A stretch of DNA of 64,000 nt from Agrobacterium tumefaciens (GTDB lineage: Bacteria; Pseudomonadota; Alphaproteobacteria; Rhizobiales; Rhizobiaceae). The DNA lies in assembly GCF_000834635.1 (NCBI RefSeq), contig NZ_JXQV01000009.1:124001-188000 (forward strand), in the 5' to 3' direction. The translations under genes were made by a program, and so were the position numbers. The notes beneath the pieces were generated by a model, which worked only from the letters and a program-made list of their open reading frames with translations, did no database searches and was not told where the DNA came from. This document shows positions 62,727 to 64,000 of the stretch, in pieces (within the stretch, counting starts at the first letter, position 1; each line of letters opens with the position of its first letter).

Positions 62727-64000
62727 CTAGAACGTTTGCGTGAGAGAGACCTTGAAGGAGCGACCGGCTTCGGAATAGAAATCGACCGGCTGGTTGGCAC
62801 TCGACACAGTCGTCGGATTGACATCGCGCACCCCGACTGCATTCCAATACTTCCTATCAAACAGATTGTAGACGCCTGCCTGGATACGCAGTCCCTTTGT
62901 CTGCTCTGGCTCCCACCAAGCAGTCAGGTTTGCAATGCCATAGCCGGGCGCATCGAAGGTGTTAGCCTTGTGGTCGTCACGCATTCCGGAAGTCAAGATG
63001 CCGGTCAACTCTGTGCCCCAGACTTCAGCAGAATATCCTACACCCAAAACAGACTTGAATGGAGCCACCGTGCGGATCAACTCGTTGTTGTCGGTGTCCT
63101 TGCCGTAGGCGTATGCAAGCGATCCATGCGCGAAGAACCCATTGGCAAATTCTTTGCGGACCTTCGCTTCGACACCGGATATTTCAACATGGGCCCGGTT
63201 GCGATAGGTAAACAGCGAACCAAAGGGGCTGCCCGAGCCAGGAACACCCGGCGTTGCGGGGGTTGGAAACAGGCTTGTCGTCGTCTGATATTGCTCGATA
63301 AAGTTCTTGTATTTGTTGTGGAATACCGCAACCCGACCTTTCAGATCGGCAGTATCGTAATTCGCACCAATCTCGAAGCCATTGCTGGTTTCCGGCTCGA
63401 GCTCAGGATTTCCCTCAACTGAATAACCACGCGAGATGCTGGGGAAGCTGAGATAAAGCTCATTCACGGTTGGTGCGCGGTAAGCCATCGACCACTGCGC
63501 AAACAGTTCTACCTCGGGCGTCAGATCATAGCTTGCCATGAACTTTGGCGAGAAGCGCGAACCATCCCGATCTTTGGGAAGGCCCAGCGTCGCATAGGCC
63601 GAATGCGTAGCGAGATCGCCTGATGGGTCGTAGTCGAAATAGTCGAAGCGAATGCCGGGCGTCAGACGAATGCCAGTATTGGCGAAAGCAATTTCGTCTT
63701 CCGCATAAAGTCCAACACGACGGCCATCGACATGCGGAATATCTGCCGAGGAGGCGGCTGAGGACGCACCTGTGACCGAGGTAAACCACTCTTTGAAGTC
63801 GAAGACCGAGACATCTCCGCCAATACGGACCGTGTGATTGAGATTTTCCGTGTCAAAGGTGGAAACCAACCCGCCGGTGAGACCAAACGTGCTTTCGCGC
63901 ATGGAATCATCACGAGCGATAGGAGCATTGCTGAGCTGCAAACCACCCGAACCGGACTCTTTAGACAAGGCCTGCCAGTAGCCAGTCAGACGGGCTGAAT
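62727..64000 (-). CDS. TonB-dependent receptor, haem/haemoglobin type, 5' end outside window
   Basis: The C-terminal 420 or so residues of an outer-membrane beta-barrel receptor; the frame stays open to the right edge, so the plug and TonB box are missing. Barrel features include YRAPTVNELYLSFP (typical of haem/haemoglobin receptors), EGNPELEPETSNGFEIG and the end VYNLFDRKYWNAVG, with a terminal Phe (VSLTQTF) for outer-membrane assembly. The closest functional class is the TonB-dependent haemoglobin/transferrin/lactoferrin family such as ShmR or HmuR, by pattern. Iron-responsive promoter elements would lie outside the window. Confidence 0.92.
   Translation of the reverse strand, partial: SARLTGYWQALSKESGSGGLQLSNAPIARDDSMRESTFGLTGGLVSTFDTENLNHTVRIGGDVSVFDFKEWFTSVTGASSAASSADIPHVDGRRVGLYAEDEIAFANTGIRLTPGIRFDYFDYDPSGDLATHSAYATLGLPKDRDGSRFSPKFMASYDLTPEVELFAQWSMAYRAPTVNELYLSFPSISRGYSVEGNPELEPETSNGFEIGANYDTADLKGRVAVFHNKYKNFIEQYQTTTSLFPTPATPGVPGSGSPFGSLFTYRNRAHVEISGVEAKVRKEFANGFFAHGSLAYAYGKDTDNNELIRTVAPFKSVLGVGYSAEVWGTELTGILTSGMRDDHKANTFDAPGYGIANLTAWWEPEQTKGLRIQAGVYNLFDRKYWNAVGVRDVNPTTVSSANQPVDFYSEAGRSFKVSLTQTF

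Noticed and set aside
1..64000. Mobile elements, CRISPR arrays, rRNA and tRNA genes
   Set aside because: No transposase, integrase, direct-repeat array, conserved rRNA stretch or clover-leaf with T-loop was found on reading both strands; a covariance-model scan was not possible here.

Overview
The window is a stretch of ordinary, densely coded chromosome from an alphaproteobacterium of the Rhizobiaceae, most like Agrobacterium/Rhizobium. The reasons are: a fused trpE(G) anthranilate synthase preceded by a Trp-rich leader peptide and attenuator; the fbcFBC (petABC) order; an L25/CTC-type rplY close to pth and ychF; aerobic hemF; exoD; a TonB-dependent haem/haemoglobin-type receptor; and an intergenic palindrome of the rhizobial mosaic type. 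I see no prophage, insertion sequence, CRISPR array, rRNA or tRNA. The ends cut two genes: a response regulator on the left and a TonB receptor on the right.

Layout. 0-4.3 kb: the end of an OmpR-type response regulator and its histidine kinase, then a minus-strand ybjN-like/proC/csaA operon and a ubiK-like gene. 4.6-10.6 kb: plus-strand run lgt, midA-like, pgeF, an M24 creatinase-like protein, a lipoprotein and prs. 10.7-13.3 kb: aldehyde dehydrogenase with a shortened AcoR-like regulator. 13.6-21.5 kb: rplY, a GGDEF-EAL protein plus a periplasmic binding protein, then pth, exoD, ychF and two overlapping MaoC genes. 21.5-25.4 kb: apt and the cytochrome bc1 operon. 25.4-31.1 kb: an exonuclease/phosphatase-fold protein, two tandem ABC exporters separated by a palindromic repeat, and trmL. 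31.3-37.5 kb: Na/Pi cotransporter, hemF, small proteins, cca, a CoA-type Nudix hydrolase and a DUF1285 gene. 37.7-44.9 kb: a five-gene moxR/DUF58/DUF4159/membrane protein/GNAT operon. 45-50.4 kb: a second GNAT, glutathionyl-hydroquinone reductase, Nudix, metallophosphoesterase, and leuA with a Leu-rich leader peptide. 50.5-59.3 kb: benE, a methyltransferase-fold protein, an HxlR regulator divergent from a PRISE-like reductase, a ClpP paralogue, hupE, DUF2076, queF with a CDF transporter, a LysE exporter and a DUF2459 protein. 59.4-64 kb: trpE(G) with trpL, an extensin-like peptidase, and the receptor.

Regulation visible in the sequence includes two amino-acid leader peptides (Trp and Leu), a short ORF abutting petA, a short ORF with a strong Shine-Dalgarno upstream of the first ABC exporter, an inverted repeat that could mask the pth Shine-Dalgarno, and about a dozen hairpin terminators.

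The best candidates for undescribed biology are the GGDEF-EAL/binding-protein pair lying between rplY and pth, the MoxR-DUF58-DUF4159 envelope operon, and the leuA leader. All functional names come from motif reading by eye; no database search was run.
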